Shown piece after piece: positions 9,911 through 18,828 of a stretch of DNA of 64,000 nt. The stretch comes from JAHBVL01 sp963712055. GTDB taxonomy: Bacteria; Chloroflexota; Chloroflexia; Thermomicrobiales; UBA6265. The DNA is taken from positions 1 to 64,000 of the forward strand of contig CAVQGN010000003.1 of NCBI GenBank assembly GCA_963712055.1, read 5' to 3'. How positions within the stretch are numbered: the first letter of the stretch is position 1; the number at the start of each line of letters is the position of its first letter. The notes below the pieces were generated by a model that saw only the letters and a list, made by a program, of their open reading frames with translations, was not told the origin of the DNA and made no database searches. Made by a program: the position numbers and the translations under genes.

Positions 9911-11632
9911 CTACTGAGCGAGCGCCGCTCCGTAGAACCAGGGGAAACCGATCTCGTTGAAGGCAACGTTCTGCAGGTTGTTGCTAGCGACGTCGAGATA
10001 GTCCTGTTCCCAGGCCATAACGCCGACGACTTCCTGCATGATGAGACCCATCGCAGGCAGCAGATTCTCCCATTGCGCTTCGATCGTCGTGGCTGCAACC
10101 GCGTTGTCAATGAGTTCGTTGATCTCCGCATTGTCGAGCCCAGTCGTGGCAAACGGCTCTCCAGCACGGAAGAACTCTTCAACGATTCCGACGGCGATGA
10201 ATCCGGAGTCGGACATCAGCGTCATGTCGTAAGTTCCCTGCTGGTAGTTGTCAATCCAGAAGTTGAAGTCACCTGCCTGGATGTTGAGCTGCATACCGGC
10301 TTCGCGGAGGAAACCATCAATCGGCTCGATCTGACCAGCGTCGACATCAGTCTGGGTGGTGACCATGTCGAAGATCAACTGCACGCCGTCCTTCTCGCGG
10401 ACATCACCATTGAGCACCCAGCCGGCCTCGTCGAGCATGGCATTGGCGCCTTCAAGATCGTACGGAATGTCGTACTGGGCGATCGAGGAAAGATCGCCGT
10501 TGGGAACCATGTTGCTTGGCAGCGGCGCGATGCCAGGTCGACCGTAACCAGCCCAACCCGGAAGGGTCAGCATCGTTTCCTTATCGATCGCCATGTTGAT
10601 CGCGGTCCGAACGGCCATGTCACTCATCTTCGGACTGAGTGTGTTGAAGAGGAACATTCGGCACGAACCGGCTTTCGGTGTCGCGATGACGGTCACACCT
10701 TCCTGACCTTCGACCTCGGCGACATTCGGCTCGATGATCCGGGCTATCTGAATCTCGTTGTTCAGGACAGCCTGAGCGCGAATGTTCGCTTCCGGTACAT
10801 CACGGAAGATCAGCGTATCGAGAGGAGTCGGGCCGGTGAAGTCGTAGGCCGCCGGTCCGCCAGCATAGTCAGGATTCTTCTCGAGAATGACCCGATCATC
10901 GACGATCCATTCGACGAACTTGAATGGTCCGCTTCCGACCAGACTGCTGGTCCCATAATCCGCTCCGCCTGCTTCGAGAGCGGTCGGCGAGTCGATGCCC
11001 GTACCACCGTCACTCAGATAGAGCAGGAAGGTGGCATGTGGCTCGCTGAAGGTGACCTTGGCCGTGTACTCGTCGATCACTTCAGTGCCAACGTAGGATG
11101 TCCCGCCAAGAGCCTGATAGGCGAAGCCTGGCCGCTCGTCCGGATTCATCGTGTTGTCAAAGTTGGCTTTGACCGCTTCGGCGTTGAACGGGGTGCCATC
11201 ATGGAACGTGACCCCCTGCTTCAGCGTGAAGACATACTCGAGACCGTCTTCGCTGATTTCCCACGACTCAGCCAGCCACGGGTTGACACTGCCATCGGCA
11301 GGGTTGACCCAGGTCAGATTCTCGAGCACGTGCCGCGCGATCATTCTGGAAACCGTGAAGGTGCTCCGGTGCTGGTTGAGAGTGTCACCGACAGTCGTAG
11401 CATAGGCCATCGTGACCTCGCCACCCTGCGGAACATCCTGCAACGAAAGCAAGCTTCGCGACGCTGAGCGACCAGCAGCAGAAATCGAATCGATCTTTGC
11501 TCCTGCAGTCAGTGCCGCTGCCAGTGCTGGGATCTTGACAGCAAGACCCATGATCTGCCGCCGAGACACGAGACCAGCTCGATACCCCTTGAGCAGAACT
11601 TCGACATGGTTGTCCGGTGTGCTGTTACCCAC
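9911..11632 (-). CDS. ABC transporter substrate-binding protein, family 5 (peptide-type), Tat signal
   Basis: A 573-residue secreted solute-binding protein of the family 5 (DppA/OppA) class. The N terminus has a twin-arginine-like signal (SRRQIMGLAV, about 23-32) followed by a hydrophobic Ala-rich stretch ending near residue 50. There is no lipobox Cys. The mature part begins like other members (GGEVTMAYATTVGDTLNQHRS), with the family motif LAESWEISEDGLEYVFTLKQ and FHDGTPFNAEAVKANFD around residues 120-160. Start is GTG 11632, with AAAGGAG upstream. It sits between the two permease genes, next to two M24 peptidases and a GntR regulator, which argues for peptide uptake coupled to intracellular hydrolysis. 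Confidence 0.92.
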   Translation of the reverse strand: MGNSTPDNHVEVLLKGYRAGLVSRRQIMGLAVKIPALAAALTAGAKIDSISAAGRSASRSLLSLQDVPQGGEVTMAYATTVGDTLNQHRSTFTVSRMIARHVLENLTWVNPADGSVNPWLAESWEISEDGLEYVFTLKQGVTFHDGTPFNAEAVKANFDNTMNPDERPGFAYQALGGTSYVGTEVIDEYTAKVTFSEPHATFLLYLSDGGTGIDSPTALEAGGADYGTSSLVGSGPFKFVEWIVDDRVILEKNPDYAGGPAAYDFTGPTPLDTLIFRDVPEANIRAQAVLNNEIQIARIIEPNVAEVEGQEGVTVIATPKAGSCRMFLFNTLSPKMSDMAVRTAINMAIDKETMLTLPGWAGYGRPGIAPLPSNMVPNGDLSSIAQYDIPYDLEGANAMLDEAGWVLNGDVREKDGVQLIFDMVTTQTDVDAGQIEPIDGFLREAGMQLNIQAGDFNFWIDNYQQGTYDMTLMSDSGFIAVGIVEEFFRAGEPFATTGLDNAEINELIDNAVAATTIEAQWENLLPAMGLIMQEVVGVMAWEQDYLDVASNNLQNVAFNEIGFPWFYGAALAQ

Positions 11633-11729
11633 TGTTCTCTCCTTTCGTGTCCACTGCCGGTTTCCGATCAGGCCCTCGCCTGCTGAAAACGACCGGCTCC
11701 TGGTGGATCACCACAAGTATTAGTTGGCG

Positions 11730-12641
11730 CTAGCGCCGCAAGCGCGGATCAAGCGCATCACGAAGAGCATCACCAAGCATGTTGATGCCCAGAACGGTAA
11801 TCATGATTGCGAGGCCTGGGAAGGTTGTGTACCACCAGGCCTGATTAATGTATTTGCGGCCAAGCGTAAGAATCGCGCCCCATTCCGGAGTCGGCGGCAC
11901 AGCCCCAAGCCCGATGAAGCTCAGACCGGCCGCAGTCAAAATCGCGCTGGCGATGCCGAGCGTGGCCAGAACGATTAATGGTGGAAGGACGTTTGGCAGA
12001 ATGTAGCGCAGCGTGATCCGAGTATCGCGCGCTCCGATTGCGCGTGCGCTGATCACGAATTCGCGATCCTTCAATGCGAGGGTCGATCCGCGGGCGACGC
12101 GAGTGTAGAACGGGATCGATGAGATACCCACGGCGATCATAACGTTGAACAAGCTCGGTCCCAGTACCGCGATGATCGCCAAAGCGAGCAAGATACCGGG
12201 AAATGCCAAGAGGAGATCCATGATCCTCATGATCAGGTTATCGAGATGTCCACCTCTATACCCGGCCAAAATTCCGAGCGAAATCCCCACCCCTCCGCCG
12301 ATCAGCACCGATATCAAACCGACCCGCAGCGAAATCCGGGCTCCGTAGATCACACGACTGAGCAAGTCACGACCTGTGTCGTCTGTCCCAAACCAGTGGT
12401 CGGTCGAAGGCGCCTGCAGCGCAGCCCGGGGATTCTGCTTGTATGGATCGAACGGCACGATCCATGGTGCGGACAGTGCCAGAAAGATCAGGACCACCAG
12501 AATCGTCGCACCAATCATCGCGGTACGGTTTCGCCGGAGTTGCCTCCAGACGATCCGCCACTGCGTTTGCGGTTTGGACATTCCGGTCAGCGAATCGGGG
12601 TCGATCGTCGCTGCCAGTGGGTTGGGGGTGCTACCCACCAC
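11730..12641 (-). CDS. Peptide/nickel-type ABC transporter permease (DppC-like)
   Basis: A 303-residue permease of the DppC/OppC class. The N-terminal tail (WRIVWRQLRRNRTAMIGATI) and the motif HWFGTDDTGRDLLSRVIYGARISL (about 75-105) are hallmarks of this subunit. Six membrane segments are predicted. The EAA loop contains EFVISARAIGARDTRITLRYILPN. Start is GTG 12641, with GGAGA eight bases upstream. It is 21 bases after the first M24 peptidase stop, in the same operon. It should form the membrane channel with the DppB-like subunit. Confidence 0.92.
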   Translation of the reverse strand: MVGSTPNPLAATIDPDSLTGMSKPQTQWRIVWRQLRRNRTAMIGATILVVLIFLALSAPWIVPFDPYKQNPRAALQAPSTDHWFGTDDTGRDLLSRVIYGARISLRVGLISVLIGGGVGISLGILAGYRGGHLDNLIMRIMDLLLAFPGILLALAIIAVLGPSLFNVMIAVGISSIPFYTRVARGSTLALKDREFVISARAIGARDTRITLRYILPNVLPPLIVLATLGIASAILTAAGLSFIGLGAVPPTPEWGAILTLGRKYINQAWWYTTFPGLAIMITVLGINMLGDALRDALDPRLRR

Positions 12642-12662
12642 ATTTCTCCTTGATGCCGATGG

Positions 12663-13811
12663 CTAGGCCACGATCGTCGGTGTATAGGGCGCATGCGTCA
12701 ACGATCTGGCTCCGTCTGGACCAACGACGACAACATCCTCACACCGAACATAGAACACACCCGGTTTCCACACCTTAGGTTCGAGTGTGAAACACATGTT
12801 TGTCTGGATTGGATCATCGTAGGGTGGTTTGAGCCACGGCTCTTCATGGACTTCGAGACCAATTGAGTGACCGAGTCCCTCGTACATGTAGTAGTCACCG
12901 AACCCGTGTCCACTCACATGGTCTCGCATAGCATTCGCGAGGCCGGTCGGGGTGATCTGCCCGCTTTTCATCTGTTTCATGACCGCGATGTTGCCGCTGG
13001 TAATCGCTTCGTAAGCAGCCATCGCTTCCGGCAGTGGCTCGCCCATGAAAACGGAGCGGCCAAAATCAGAGCAGTAACCCTTGTAGATAGCCCCAAAATC
13101 GAACGCGACCGTAACACCGGAATCGAGAACGAAATCAGTGTTGCGGGTGAAGATATGCCGGTTCGGGTCACTCCCGTTACCGACTGAGATGATCCCGGCG
13201 GTGAAAGACGGTCCGTCTCCACCTGCCAATCGGATCTGGTACTCCACCTCCAGCGAAACATCCCGTTCAGTCATTCCGACCCGCATCTTCTTGATCGTTT
13301 CGGCGAGCGCGATGTCGGTGATGGTGGCGACTTCCTGCATGATCGCGATCTCTTCTTCGTCCTTGATCTCGCGCATCTTGTCCATCATCGTGTCGCCGGC
13401 TGTGATGAAACGAGCAGTCGGCGCGGCCTCCTGATAGGCCAGCATTGTCTGGCCCCACAGGAGTTTGCTGGTCGCAATCGTTTTTCCGCCCGGATCGAAT
13501 TCAGCCAGGATTGAAGCGAGATAAGCATTTGGATCGGTCGCCTTCGGCTCCATCACACGCACATCTTCGATCCAGGTCTCAACATCGACGTTGAACCAGG
13601 GGTGAAGCACGATCACTGGATCGTGATCCTGGCTGACGATGGCACTGGTAATCCAGTCACCGTTTCCTTTCAGGATCGTGTAGTACATCGGGCCCTGCAT
13701 TCCGGTCAGATAGAGAAAGTCAGGTCCAAAGTTGAGCACCAGGATATCGGCGCCCCATTCCGCCATCGATGCCCGCACCCGTGCCAATCGCCGTTCCGCG
13801 AGTGATTCCAT
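12663..13811 (-). CDS. Xaa-Pro peptidase family protein (M24), copy 1
   Basis: A 382-residue cytoplasmic metallopeptidase of the M24 (creatinase/prolidase/methionine aminopeptidase-like) fold. The N-terminal creatinase-like domain covers about 1-140 and the pita-bread domain about 145-382. All five dinuclear-metal ligands are visible: Asp in AFDFGAIYKG, Asp in CSDFGRS, His in GLGHSIGLEVHEEPW, Glu in TLEPKVW and Glu in CEDVVVV. ATG 13811 is taken as start; the in-frame TTG three codons upstream sits too close to its ribosome site. It probably cleaves proline-containing dipeptides or oligopeptides brought in by the adjacent importer. It is a diverged paralog of the next gene, 17 bases away. Confidence 0.9.
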   Translation of the reverse strand: MESLAERRLARVRASMAEWGADILVLNFGPDFLYLTGMQGPMYYTILKGNGDWITSAIVSQDHDPVIVLHPWFNVDVETWIEDVRVMEPKATDPNAYLASILAEFDPGGKTIATSKLLWGQTMLAYQEAAPTARFITAGDTMMDKMREIKDEEEIAIMQEVATITDIALAETIKKMRVGMTERDVSLEVEYQIRLAGGDGPSFTAGIISVGNGSDPNRHIFTRNTDFVLDSGVTVAFDFGAIYKGYCSDFGRSVFMGEPLPEAMAAYEAITSGNIAVMKQMKSGQITPTGLANAMRDHVSGHGFGDYYMYEGLGHSIGLEVHEEPWLKPPYDDPIQTNMCFTLEPKVWKPGVFYVRCEDVVVVGPDGARSLTHAPYTPTIVA

Positions 13812-13828
13812 TCCAGTCAAGGTCCCTT

Positions 13829-14989
13829 CTATTCGACGATGAAGAGCTTGCGCTCGATCTTGCTCATGGGAACTCCGCCGTTCTTGGTGACGACAACCAT
13901 GTCCTCGATTCGGTTCGCAAAGCGATCTCGGTAGACGATGCTTGGTTCGACCGTGAAAACCATGTTTTCCTGCAGCAGGATTTCGTCGGTGCCATCGAGG
14001 AAAGGCGGTTCATGAACGGTCACACCGATCCCATGGCCTAGTCGATGCGTGAAACCATCATCGTAGCCGGCATCAGCGATGACCTTGCGCGCGATCCGGT
14101 TGGCCTCGGCTGCTGTGCACTGGTCAGCGATCATCGCGGCCATTGCATCGGCTTGCGATTTGATCACGGTGTCGTGGACCGTCTGGTACTCGGCCGTCGG
14201 TTCGCCAAAATAGGCAGAGCGGCCAAAATCCGATGCGTAGCCATCGACGAGTCCGCCAAAATCGAACATGATTGAATCGCCTTGTTTCAGCTTGCGCATG
14301 CCAGTGCGAATCGTTTCGCCGCCGCCACCATCATCTCTGGCGATGAACGACACGCCAGTTTCGAAAGAGGTGTATTCGGCGCCAAGTGTGACGAACTGGT
14401 AGTCGATCTCGGTGGCGATATCGAACTCCGTGACGCCGGCTTTGAGTTTTGGCATCACGTTGCGGAAGACCTGATCCGTCAGATCAGAAGCAGCCTGCAT
14501 CAACGCGAGTTCTTCAGCCGATTTGATCATCCGCATTGGGGCGATCATCTCGTTCGCACTGACGAACTCGGCTTTGGGCAGAATCTGCTGAACGCCGCGA
14601 GTGAACTGGGACCAGGCGCGATCATCAACCGCTATGACGGCTTTGCCCGCGGTCAGTTCGAACCCAGCCAGCGTCTCCTGGAGCGCGACCATCGGATCGA
14701 TCGGTTCCATGATCAGGCGGGTGCCGCTTACCCAGGGCTTACCCTCGGCCTGATTAACCCAGAACTGTCCACCCATGCGAGCGGCAACCAGCTGAATTGG
14801 GCCTTCCTGACCAAGATAGCCGCCGGAAAGCCAGTCACCATACCGGTTGTGATCGGTTCCATGTTCTAGCTGCCGTCGGATCCCGGCCAGATAGAACAGA
14901 TTGGCCGCTTGGGGAAGAAACATCAGATCGATATCTCGATCTTTCATCATCTCCTGAATCGTCGATAGTCGCTGCTGATAATCGATCAT
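13829..14989 (-). CDS. Xaa-Pro peptidase family protein (M24), copy 2
   Basis: A 386-residue M24 metallopeptidase with the same two-domain layout as its neighbour. The ligand set is complete: FDFGGLVDGYASDFGRS (two Asp), RLGHGIGVTVHEPPF (His), TVEPSIV (Glu) and RIEDMVVV (Glu). The N-terminal domain differs clearly from copy 1, so the pair is an old duplication rather than a recent one. The two may have different peptide preferences or act as a heterodimer; neither can be shown here. ATG 14989 has GAGGGG upstream. Confidence 0.9.
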   Translation of the reverse strand: MIDYQQRLSTIQEMMKDRDIDLMFLPQAANLFYLAGIRRQLEHGTDHNRYGDWLSGGYLGQEGPIQLVAARMGGQFWVNQAEGKPWVSGTRLIMEPIDPMVALQETLAGFELTAGKAVIAVDDRAWSQFTRGVQQILPKAEFVSANEMIAPMRMIKSAEELALMQAASDLTDQVFRNVMPKLKAGVTEFDIATEIDYQFVTLGAEYTSFETGVSFIARDDGGGGETIRTGMRKLKQGDSIMFDFGGLVDGYASDFGRSAYFGEPTAEYQTVHDTVIKSQADAMAAMIADQCTAAEANRIARKVIADAGYDDGFTHRLGHGIGVTVHEPPFLDGTDEILLQENMVFTVEPSIVYRDRFANRIEDMVVVTKNGGVPMSKIERKLFIVE

Positions 14990-15039
14990 ATTCCCCTCTT
15001 CTCCACTGCCAACTAACGATCGCTTTTTCGCGAAGTTCT

Positions 15040-16044
15040 TTACCCGTCGATACCGATCAGCGCGGCAGGATTGTCCCGGACCATCAGTTGGATCTCTTCG
15101 GTTGAAACACCGAGATCCAGCAAGCAGGCGATGAATTCCCGCAAACCCTCGACCGGGGTTGGCAGGGTGTAGACACCAAAATCGCTGGCGATAATGAAAT
15201 GCTCTGCCCCGAGTTCCTTCACTTGCTTGGCGACGGTATGCACACCGACTTTAGTCCCACCTGGCATCCCTTCATCGATCGAGATGTATTCCTTTTCGAC
15301 GTAATAGTGGGTTTTCGGGATCGGAGTCGTGTGCGTGAACGCTGCCAGTGTGTGTTCAATCGTGGCACCGCCATCGATCATCGTTTTCATCTGTTCGATC
15401 GACGCGATCTTGGTCACGGACGAAGCAACCAGGATCTTCCTGATTCCGTAGCGGGGCGCCAATTCGACCAGTCGCATTGCCTCTTCGACCGACACATGGC
15501 CAGTGTTCATGAACACGTGCGGGTTTTCGCCGATGAGGCCGAGGATTTCATCGAGTTCGGGACCAGGGTCGCCTTCCAGAGGAATACGCGTACAGCGGTC
15601 AAGTTCCTCGGTTTTGAATTTTGGAAAGAGCTTACTCAGCGGAACGAATTCGCCATCGACCACATGGCCTTCGCGCTCGGCCTGAAAATAGGTCGAGTGC
15701 GCACCGAACGAAATGAAACGAGCGCCGTCACCGTAGTTCAGGGCGGTTTTCACGGCGCGCGGATTCATTCCGCCATAGACCGTGTTGATGATCAGGCCAC
15801 CGAACGTCTTGAAGTCAGGCACATGGCGATTAACCAGCCATGAGATACCGTTGCTCATCTCGAACACGTCCATGTAGACAATGGCTCGCATCCCGGCATC
15901 CCGGGCTTCGATCGCGGCTTCGATTGGATCGATCCGACGTGGGCTACTGAAAATATGCGGTCCGGCGTGGACGTGAATGTCGATCGCGTCGTTGAGCAAT
16001 TCGTAGCTTAGTTCGAGTGAGCGTCCCTGTGGCAACAAGTCCAA
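15040..16044 (-). CDS. DUF6282 family protein (amidohydrolase-like TIM barrel)
   Basis: A 334-residue soluble protein that matches what I know as the DUF6282 group of amidohydrolase-like proteins. Near the N terminus, DIHVHAGPH (about 22-30) supplies the HxH metal motif. Later His residues (TGHVSVEEA near 183) and a late Asp (ASDFGVYTLP near 288) are candidate remaining ligands. The start is TTG 16044, supported by GGTGGAGGA five bases before it. It lies between the GntR regulator and the M24 genes. Its presence in a peptide-degradation operon suggests hydrolysis of an amide, imide or cyclic peptide, but no substrate is known for the family. Confidence 0.75.
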   Translation of the reverse strand: MDLLPQGRSLELSYELLNDAIDIHVHAGPHIFSSPRRIDPIEAAIEARDAGMRAIVYMDVFEMSNGISWLVNRHVPDFKTFGGLIINTVYGGMNPRAVKTALNYGDGARFISFGAHSTYFQAEREGHVVDGEFVPLSKLFPKFKTEELDRCTRIPLEGDPGPELDEILGLIGENPHVFMNTGHVSVEEAMRLVELAPRYGIRKILVASSVTKIASIEQMKTMIDGGATIEHTLAAFTHTTPIPKTHYYVEKEYISIDEGMPGGTKVGVHTVAKQVKELGAEHFIIASDFGVYTLPTPVEGLREFIACLLDLGVSTEEIQLMVRDNPAALIGIDG

Positions 16045-16077
16045 TGTGTTCCTCCACCGTTAGGTTTCGATTTCCAA

Positions 16078-16794
16078 TTACCCCAGATTTCGGAGTGCTC
16101 CGCTGAAGTCGGCAATATGGCGCCGCATCACTTCTTCAGAAAGGTCAGGATCGCGCACTTGAAGAGCGGCAAGAATCTCGCCGATGCTCGCATGCAATTC
16201 GGTGTGACGGCGGCGCATGTCTTGTTCCCGCACGATTTGCATCATGTCGTTCAAACCACGAATGATGGTCCGCATTCGGATGTTCGCCAGTGAATCGGCG
16301 ATGGTGATATGGAGTTCGCCATCAAGTGATTCGAGCGCTTTGATGTCGGACTCCGTCGGGTCATCGCTCACGATTCCGTCAAGACGGTTCTGCAAATCGG
16401 TAATCGCGACATCACTCAAAGCGGTCGTCGCATACCGAGCCGCGACCGGTTCGAGGATCAGACGGAGCTCATTGATGTCGAGGAAGTCGCGCACGGTTGG
16501 TTGCTGGACAAACGCGCCGCGACGAGGAACGATCGTGAGCAAGCCATCGGCTTCGAGCTTGTGAAAGGCTTCGCGCACCGGGGTTCGGCTTGAACCGTAT
16601 TCGGAGGCGAGCCGAACCTCTTGCAGCGCTTCGCCAGGGCGATAGGTATTGGCGAGAATGGCGCGTTTGAGTTCCCGATAGACCCGCTGCGTTTCGGTGG
16701 GCCGTTCGTCCCAAACCACGTGCGGCGACTCCAAAGGTTCCGGAAACCCGGTCGACGTTTCGCCTTCGGTGTACACGTTGTATACATCTGCCAT
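16078..16794 (-). CDS. GntR family transcriptional regulator (FadR/FCD subfamily)
   Basis: A 238-residue cytoplasmic regulator. The winged helix-turn-helix occupies about 35-105 (VYRELKRAILANTYRPGEAL, SEYGSSRTPVREAFHKLEADGLL, RRGAFV). A ligand-binding FCD domain covers about 110-235, with LRLILEPVAARYA at its start; such domains bind carboxylates, often through a metal. It is the first gene of the 16.8 to 5.7 kb operon and so probably controls peptide uptake and itself. No ribosome site precedes ATG 16794, and the -10 element ends 6 bases before it, so the transcript appears leaderless. A GTATAC-centred repeat lies just inside the coding sequence. Confidence 0.92.
   Translation of the reverse strand: MADVYNVYTEGETSTGFPEPLESPHVVWDERPTETQRVYRELKRAILANTYRPGEALQEVRLASEYGSSRTPVREAFHKLEADGLLTIVPRRGAFVQQPTVRDFLDINELRLILEPVAARYATTALSDVAITDLQNRLDGIVSDDPTESDIKALESLDGELHITIADSLANIRMRTIIRGLNDMMQIVREQDMRRRHTELHASIGEILAALQVRDPDLSEEVMRRHIADFSGALRNLG
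16770..16786 (-). promoter_or_regulatory. Candidate GntR autoregulatory operator inside its own 5' coding region
   Basis: TGTACACGTTGTATACA contains two near-palindromic half sites (TGTACA and TGTATACA) between 9 and 25 bases into the gntR gene. FCD-type GntR regulators commonly bind palindromes with a GTnnAC or GTATAC core. The position, directly downstream of the inferred transcription start, would block the polymerase. Assignment is inferred from sequence and position. Confidence 0.45.
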
Positions 16795-16800
16795 GCAATA

Positions 16801-16829
16801 GAAATACCACCGAATGATAGTGGTGTCAA
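16801..16829 (-). promoter_or_regulatory. Promoter of the gntR-peptide operon, apparently leaderless
   Basis: On the - strand, TTGACA (16824-16829) and TATTTC (16801-16806) are separated by 17 bases. The spacer holds an inverted repeat CCAC-N9-GTGG. The expected start of transcription falls on or within a base or two of ATG 16794, leaving no room for a ribosome site. The -10 matches the consensus only in its first three bases. Confidence 0.5.
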
Positions 16830-16973
16830 CAGGCGAGGTCAGGACACTCGACGGTGAGCGTGCGGACTATCCGGGCGGTCCGACCCGACTTCCCGGCAGG
16901 GTGGCGCCCCTCCTCGTGCGAGATCGCCCACGGGAGCAGTCTCAGCAACCCGAACCGGTGAAGTGTCGTTTTC

Positions 16974-18401
16974 TTAGTCGACAGATATCCATCCCGAGAC
17001 ACTTGGGGCCCACAGACCTGGGTCTCGGCTCGCCCAGCGATAGGATGGTCGGTAGAGAAAGAGCCAGGGGGCATCATCGTGGATTTGCCGGTAGGCACGC
17101 CGATAGATGGCCTGGCGGTCAGGATCATTGGCGGTCCCGGCGGCTTCATCTAACAACGCATCAACGTCCTCGTTACGGTATCCCTGCCACCAGGGACCGG
17201 CCACGCCGCTGTGGAGTTTCTCCCGGAGCACGCGGTAGGAACTCATCGGCGACGAATCAAAACAGGCTGCTTCACCAATTCGTTTCTCACGAACCATATG
17301 CGCATACCCCTCGCGATCCTCGTGGATTCGGATCGTGGCGTCGACACCAATCGCCTGCCACTGCGAGCGCATCATTTCGGCCAGCGCCACCGCTTCGTCT
17401 GGCAAGGTCGTTGGCACATCGACCGCGATGCTCAGCCCGGAGGAATACCCTGCTTCGCTGAGCAGTTCCCGTGCAGCGTCGGCATCATGCGGGTAGGCTG
17501 GTGTCGCCGGATCAAAGCCAAAATGCAACGGTGTTAGCGGGCCGGTCAATGGCTGGCCGTCACCGTCGGCTGCCAATTCGATCAAAGCGGGGACATCGAG
17601 ACCCAAATTTAACGCCTGACGCACTCTGACATCGGTGCCGGGACCTTCGAAGCAGTTGATCAGAAAAGCGACACAGGTCGGACTCATCCGCTCAGTCAGT
17701 TCGACATCGGGAACCGTATGCAAGGCTTCGGTCTGACGCACCGGTACGTCTGCAATCAAATCGACTTCTCCAGCCAGCAACGCCTCGAGCCGCGCGTCCG
17801 CAGAAGCCAACCCAATCCAGCGGAGCGCACGCTGGCCTGGCTCGCCCCGCCAGTACCGGTCATGCGCAACCATGTCGACCTGATCTGGAGTGACTTCAGA
17901 CACCTGATACGGTCCACTTCCTTGCAGGGAGGAAGAGGTGATTGCCAGATCGACGAGCAGATCGAGCAAGTCGGCCATCGGTTCCGGTGTGACGATCCGT
18001 ACAGTGAGACTGTCGAGGATTTCGACTTGAGAGCCGGTCAGATAGGACTGGATCACCCCCGCTGTACCGAGTTCTCCGCCAATCGATGGATCGAGAACAC
18101 GGGCGATGCTGCCAGCGACATGATTGGCCGAGAGCGCCTCTCCGCAGTGAAACATCACATCTGGGCGAAGCGCAAAGGTCCATGTTCGCGCATCGGGCAA
18201 CAGGGTCCATGACCTTGCTAACATCGGTTCGAACAGGCCGGAAGGACCGCGTTCCACGAGCGTCTCGAAGACCGCGAAGCGGATGCCGAGTTGGGCGCGA
18301 CGATCAGTGGTCAGATGGGGATCGACATTTCTCGCTGTCGGCTGGGCAATCGTATACGGCGAAGTCACGGCGTTTCCTTGTCGCGTCTCGCGAGCGAACA
18401 A
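16974..18401 (-). CDS. ABC transporter substrate-binding protein, family 5, lacking a signal peptide
   Basis: A 475-residue family 5 solute-binding protein. The core is complete: NVDPHLTTD near residue 27, FEPMLARSWTLLPDARTWTFALRPDV (about 56-82), FHCGEALSANHV, and the usual C-terminal DAPWLFLYRP. However, the chain opens with MFARETRQGNAVTSP, with no signal peptide or lipobox, although these proteins work outside the cell. The only start is a TTG inside a truncated oxidoreductase gene that overlaps it out of frame by 98 bases. This suggests the original 5' end was lost at a deletion or rearrangement near 18400-18430. No permease or ATPase genes are adjacent. It may be non-functional. Confidence 0.75.
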   Translation of the reverse strand: MFARETRQGNAVTSPYTIAQPTARNVDPHLTTDRRAQLGIRFAVFETLVERGPSGLFEPMLARSWTLLPDARTWTFALRPDVMFHCGEALSANHVAGSIARVLDPSIGGELGTAGVIQSYLTGSQVEILDSLTVRIVTPEPMADLLDLLVDLAITSSSLQGSGPYQVSEVTPDQVDMVAHDRYWRGEPGQRALRWIGLASADARLEALLAGEVDLIADVPVRQTEALHTVPDVELTERMSPTCVAFLINCFEGPGTDVRVRQALNLGLDVPALIELAADGDGQPLTGPLTPLHFGFDPATPAYPHDADAARELLSEAGYSSGLSIAVDVPTTLPDEAVALAEMMRSQWQAIGVDATIRIHEDREGYAHMVREKRIGEAACFDSSPMSSYRVLREKLHSGVAGPWWQGYRNEDVDALLDEAAGTANDPDRQAIYRRAYRQIHDDAPWLFLYRPSYRWASRDPGLWAPSVSGWISVD

Positions 18402-18723
18402 CGGTGGCGTTGATCGTCGGATCGATCTTGTCGTACAACCCTGGATTCCCGTAGCCGTTGCATCCGATCATTTGACCAATGTTAACCCGCTGCGTGTCCC
18501 GGGCCAGCGTTGAGGGCGCGGTCCAGCACCCGAATGTGGTTTCGAGCTCCGGTGTCAGCACCGTCTGAAAATGGTCATGGAGCCAGATACTGTCCTCCCC
18601 GCCTTCGTCAGCGGTCCGAGCAACGGTCTTCATGGCTTCGTATTGCTCGACGGGCTCCTCGATTTCGGTCAGATCGAGTTTCCATCCTTGAGGAACGACC
18701 ATGCCGAATTCGATACCGGTCAT
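18304..18723 (-). pseudogene. Truncated LLM class (luciferase-like) F420/flavin-dependent oxidoreductase, N-terminal part
   Basis: From ATG 18723 the chain resembles the first 100 residues or so of a luciferase-like monooxygenase: IEFGMVVPQGWKLDL, then EGGEDSIWLHDHF and RVNIGQMIGCNGYGNPGLYDKI. Family members are about 280-340 residues, and after NPxLLxK they continue with ATVDVISGGR. Here the similarity stops at DKI, and the remaining 35 or so residues (DPTINATVVRS and on) are unrelated. No C-terminal part is found nearby. TTGGAG eight bases before the ATG is a good ribosome site. Read as a gene cut by a deletion that also removed the start of the adjacent binding protein. Confidence 0.7.
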
Positions 18724-18828
18724 TGAGAGGGCTCCAATCTTCTGGACATCAGATGCTAGGAGTGGTGCCGGCCTGACTATTGGACGTGGGTCCACGCGCA
18801 ATGCGAATTGCGAGACCAGGCTTTTCCT

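Noticed and set aside
10073..11467. 464-codon open frame on the + strand
   Set aside because: It is antisense to the well-supported binding protein gene, has no ribosome site and resembles no family. It arises from codon bias at high GC.
16826..17149. 107-codon open frame upstream of gntR on the - strand
   Set aside because: It overlaps the end of the binding protein gene and the gntR promoter, and has no ribosome site or similarity.
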